From Candidatus Cloacimonadota bacterium (GTDB lineage: Bacteria > Cloacimonadota > Cloacimonadia > Cloacimonadales > JAFGVF01), in assembly GCA_016938155.1 (NCBI GenBank), contig JAFGVF010000354.1, forward strand, positions 1 to 6,823: a stretch of DNA of 6,823 nucleotides, written 5' to 3'. Under the pieces are notes generated by a model, which was not told the DNA's origin, ran no database searches, and saw nothing but the letters and a program-made list of their open reading frames with translations. The position numbers were made by a program, and so were the translations under genes. This document shows, piece by piece, positions 4,577 through 6,823 of this stretch. Each line of letters begins with the position of its first letter. Position 1 is the first letter of the stretch.

Positions 4577-6049
4577 ATGATTGAATCTACATTAACTAAG
4601 TACGGCTTGGAAGAGAAATATCTCAGCTTCAAGAATATTGATTATTACTTTTCACATAAAGCCTCTGAGCAATTATTCGCCGTAACTGTACAGAACGCCA
4701 AAATATCTACTTATTATGAAAAGTTAGTTGAGAAATACAAAGTTGTTCAAGGTCTTGTTGGGGGAATGGAACTGATAGACTCACAATTAGATAATAACAA
4801 AGCTATATTTGTGATGTCCGCTACTGACTTGGACCCGTTGTATGAGGTCGCTTATAAAGAATCATTGATTAGCGGAAATCGTTTAATTCCTTCTCTTTAT
4901 GAAATAACTGATGTTCTTTGTCATAATCTGGATAATTTTAACTTTAATTACCTGCACTATAAACTTCTTTTTGTGAATTCTAAAAGTCATAATCTTCAAT
5001 ATTGTGCAATAAATGATGTTGTTTGTCATGTCATGCCCGAGGTTGACGAGATATTTGGAGAAGAGGATTTTCTTATCTATCGCAGCCCCGAGGAGTTGAA
5101 GGGAAAGTCAGTGACGACACGGTCTCTACTATACAAGTTTTCCATGATGCTTTACCAGATTTTCACTGATGGCAGAATACCATTCTCTTCTGTTTCAAAA
5201 GAAGTTATTCTTAATGAAATTGCATTGCAGTCATATATTCGCCCAAACTATTATAATGTCAGCATTAATTCCTCAATCAGAAATGTGATTCAGAAAAATT
5301 TGAGTATCGACCCTGAGAAGAGATTACAGGATTTTGAAGAAATGCTTGTAATCATTGATGATATAAACAAAGGATTTCTCTATCATAACGAGTTTGACCC
5401 CAGTGACGAACAGATGATTCAAGATAATTTCAAAAATAAATTCATGCTAAAGGTTCTACTCGATATTATTATAGCCATTCTCTTGATTGGAGGAATCGCT
5501 ACCTTTGTAATGTGGCTGGGAAACCGTGATACGAAACCTAAAATTGATTATACAATGAGTGATACCGTTATTGAGGATAGATTTCTTCCTGCGGTGACTG
5601 TGGAAAGTACCCAACCGGAAGTGAAAAGTATTCAGAAAGCTAGCAAAGTGAATGAGAACACTCTCAATAAGCTTAAAGGGAAGGATTTGGATTCAGTTTC
5701 TGAAAGTTTGAAGCAATACGGTATCTATATCAAGAAAATCAATTACGAAAGGATTGGCCAAAACAATAAACATATATTGTTGGACTTTATATATAACAGC
5801 GAGAACAATTCGATAATTATGAGCTTCACCCAAAAGGGTTTTTTGATGCCTGACTATCAGGATAACTTCTTTAATGCTGTTAAATCTGATTTTACTAAGA
5901 GGAAGCTTAGAATCGGCAATGTATCATATATCTGGACAAATCAGGAAAAAGCAGGAAGAATATTGAAAACATACCCACCGGCAGGTACTTTTGTTTATGA
6001 AAATGACAGTATTAACCTTGTTGTAGGTAAAGGTGAAAATATCCAATGA
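4577..6049 (+). CDS. Transmembrane PASTA-domain pseudokinase
   Basis: The 490 residues have the layout of PknB/PrkC-type Ser/Thr kinases: kinase-like domain (about 20-260), one membrane helix (about 291-314), linker, and two PASTA-like domains (about 362-420 and 424-486). The second is clear: an MPD start and YPPAGTFVYENDSINLVVGKG-type end (466-486). The C-lobe is recognisable from RSPEE (169-173, the APE motif), the helix around TTRSLLYKFSMMLYQIF (180-196) with PF at 202-203, and DPEKR (245-249). By eye, catalytic positions are lost: no glycine-rich loop, the AxK lysine is T37, HRDLKPEN reads HYKLLFVN (127-134, Asp to Lys at 129), and DFG reads DVV (147-149). The helix-F Asp is Leu184. The scaffold pair E172-R249 remains. 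It probably binds envelope ligands outside and acts as an allosteric or docking module inside. AGGGA (4566-4570) precedes the start by 6 bases. No phosphatase gene is adjacent. The architecture is secure; inactivity is inferred. Confidence 0.82.
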   Translation: MIESTLTKYGLEEKYLSFKNIDYYFSHKASEQLFAVTVQNAKISTYYEKLVEKYKVVQGLVGGMELIDSQLDNNKAIFVMSATDLDPLYEVAYKESLISGNRLIPSLYEITDVLCHNLDNFNFNYLHYKLLFVNSKSHNLQYCAINDVVCHVMPEVDEIFGEEDFLIYRSPEELKGKSVTTRSLLYKFSMMLYQIFTDGRIPFSSVSKEVILNEIALQSYIRPNYYNVSINSSIRNVIQKNLSIDPEKRLQDFEEMLVIIDDINKGFLYHNEFDPSDEQMIQDNFKNKFMLKVLLDIIIAILLIGGIATFVMWLGNRDTKPKIDYTMSDTVIEDRFLPAVTVESTQPEVKSIQKASKVNENTLNKLKGKDLDSVSESLKQYGIYIKKINYERIGQNNKHILLDFIYNSENNSIIMSFTQKGFLMPDYQDNFFNAVKSDFTKRKLRIGNVSYIWTNQEKAGRILKTYPPAGTFVYENDSINLVVGKGENIQ

Positions 6050-6759
6050 GAAGAGTTCTGATTCTTTCAATTCTTGCTCTTGTGCTAAACGGGTGTGTTA
6101 CCATTACCAAGGAATACATTTCGGAAGTACCGGTTGACCGTCAGGTGGAAGTCCCGATAAAAGAAACAGTTGTAAAGGTTAAATACAAGCAGGAGAATGT
6201 ATTCGCTCAACAAAATGATGTAGTTGAAGTTGCCTTACTGAGAATACAGTTAGCGAACTCCACAGCTGAGACCATCCTAAGCAGTATTTACAGATATGTG
6301 ACTACCATACCGGATTTGAATTCAAAGTACATCATTTATGATGAAAGTACTCTTAAAACGCTTTTCGGTATGAATGAAATAGATTTGAACTCAGCTTCAG
6401 ATATTGCAAAATTAGCTCACAATAATATTGATTACATCCTGTATGTTTCCGATATAAATACACTTGGCACTAAATTCAATCTGAATATAATTGATTTGGA
6501 AGATGTTGATCGAAAGTCTGTAATAGAGTTTAAAAACTCCTACAATTCTACTTTCCTTAATGACCTGAAGTATTTCCTTCTTCAGCAGGAAATTCCGATA
6601 TATTATGAAGAAGAGATAATAACAGGTTATACATACAAAAATGAGACAGTCATGGAACCGCGTACTATCACGCATGATTTTAAAACAATACCATGGGGTG
6701 GAAGAATTCTGCTTGCTTTAAGTGTTATCGGTGTAATTTATATTCTCGGACAGTCATAA
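6046..6759 (+). CDS. Lipoprotein with CsgG/TolB-N-like domain and C-terminal membrane helix
   Basis: The 237-residue protein starts with a lipoprotein signal peptide (RR, then LILSILALVL) and lipobox LNGC, giving lipidated Cys17. A Val/Pro-rich beta stretch follows (EVPVDRQVEVPIKETVVKV, 27-45). Residues about 60-165 resemble the alpha/beta fold of CsgG, LpoB and TolB N-terminal domains. The clearest part is SASDIAKLAHNNIDYILYVSD (116-136), then a beta hairpin (GTKFNLNIIDLEDV, 141-154), matching the usual pattern 'IAK..GVDYIL.G.I....YTLNLRLID'. This relation is by eye only. A hydrophobic helix (about 220-234) lies near the C-terminus after PWGGR. The start overlaps the previous stop as ATGA (6046-6049), with AAAGGTGA (6029-6036) as binding site, so translation is coupled to the pseudokinase. 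The bulk of the protein should lie on the same side of the membrane as the PASTA domains. Function unknown. Confidence 0.8.
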   Translation: MRRVLILSILALVLNGCVTITKEYISEVPVDRQVEVPIKETVVKVKYKQENVFAQQNDVVEVALLRIQLANSTAETILSSIYRYVTTIPDLNSKYIIYDESTLKTLFGMNEIDLNSASDIAKLAHNNIDYILYVSDINTLGTKFNLNIIDLEDVDRKSVIEFKNSYNSTFLNDLKYFLLQQEIPIYYEEEIITGYTYKNETVMEPRTITHDFKTIPWGGRILLALSVIGVIYILGQS

Positions 6760-6771
6760 TTTAGTTTCACA

Positions 6772-6813
6772 TTCTCTACTAACTGCCTATTAAGCAGTTA
6801 ATAAGCAAGAGAA
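6772..6813. other. Two-part hairpin after the lipoprotein gene
   Basis: TAACTGC (6780-6786) pairs with GCAGTTA (6794-6800) across a 7-base loop. An outer stem TTCTCT (6772-6777) with AGAGAA (6808-6813) encloses it. It begins 13 bp after the stop codon, where a terminator is expected, but no T run follows on the plus strand. It may be a weak or factor-assisted terminator or an RNA-stabilising 3' structure. Confidence 0.4.
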
Positions 6814-6823
6814 AAATCAAATC

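Noticed and set aside
4577..5356. Active Ser/Thr kinase call for the PASTA protein
   Set aside because: The invariant Lys and catalytic Asp, and the glycine loop, could not be found in the aligned positions, so an active kinase is not supported.
6412..6675. 87-codon minus-strand open frame inside the lipoprotein gene
   Set aside because: Antisense to the CsgG/TolB-like region; its composition is rich in Ile, Tyr and Cys and has no recognisable domain.

Overview
This AT-rich bacterial window holds six protein genes (one cut by the left edge), one tRNA and two repeat-rich intergenic areas. The genes use the standard bacterial code, with AGGA/GGAG-type ribosome binding sites and sigma70-like promoters. 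A lipobox protein and a transmembrane PASTA protein show an elaborated cell envelope. The combination of low GC, a clostridial-type NMO/FabK-like flavoprotein, and a PASTA protein paired with a CsgG/TolB-like lipoprotein suggests a low-GC, probably diderm lineage, perhaps Cloacimonadota, Spirochaetota or a relative. No marker here fixes the phylum, so the placement is a guess.

Left part (1-2265): a minus-strand gene of unknown function runs off the left edge. A 246-bp divergent spacer separates it from a plus-strand pair: a PadR-type winged-helix regulator and an FMN-dependent nitronate monooxygenase/enoyl reductase-like protein. The two overlap by 14 bp and are probably co-transcribed. The padR promoter carries two nested inverted repeats with one common centre, a good candidate operator for autoregulation. 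The pair ends at a strong hairpin terminator that also serves the convergent tRNA gene.

Middle (2270-2891): a tRNA-Pro(CGG) gene on the minus strand with encoded CCA, then about 540 bp without a gene. That spacer holds a 151-bp segment bounded by inverted repeats (MITE-like), an array of three 11-bp tandem units ending in a 17-bp perfect hairpin, and the dnaX promoter.

Right part (2892-6823): dnaX (DNA polymerase III gamma/tau), then two translationally coupled genes. The first encodes a degenerate protein kinase fold, one transmembrane helix and two PASTA-like domains. The residues that normally hold ATP and catalyse transfer are replaced, so it looks like a PASTA pseudokinase. The second encodes a lipoprotein with a CsgG/TolB-N-like domain and a C-terminal membrane helix. 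The 4-bp overlap and complementary topology suggest that the pair works together at the envelope. This pair is the best candidate here for an undescribed system.
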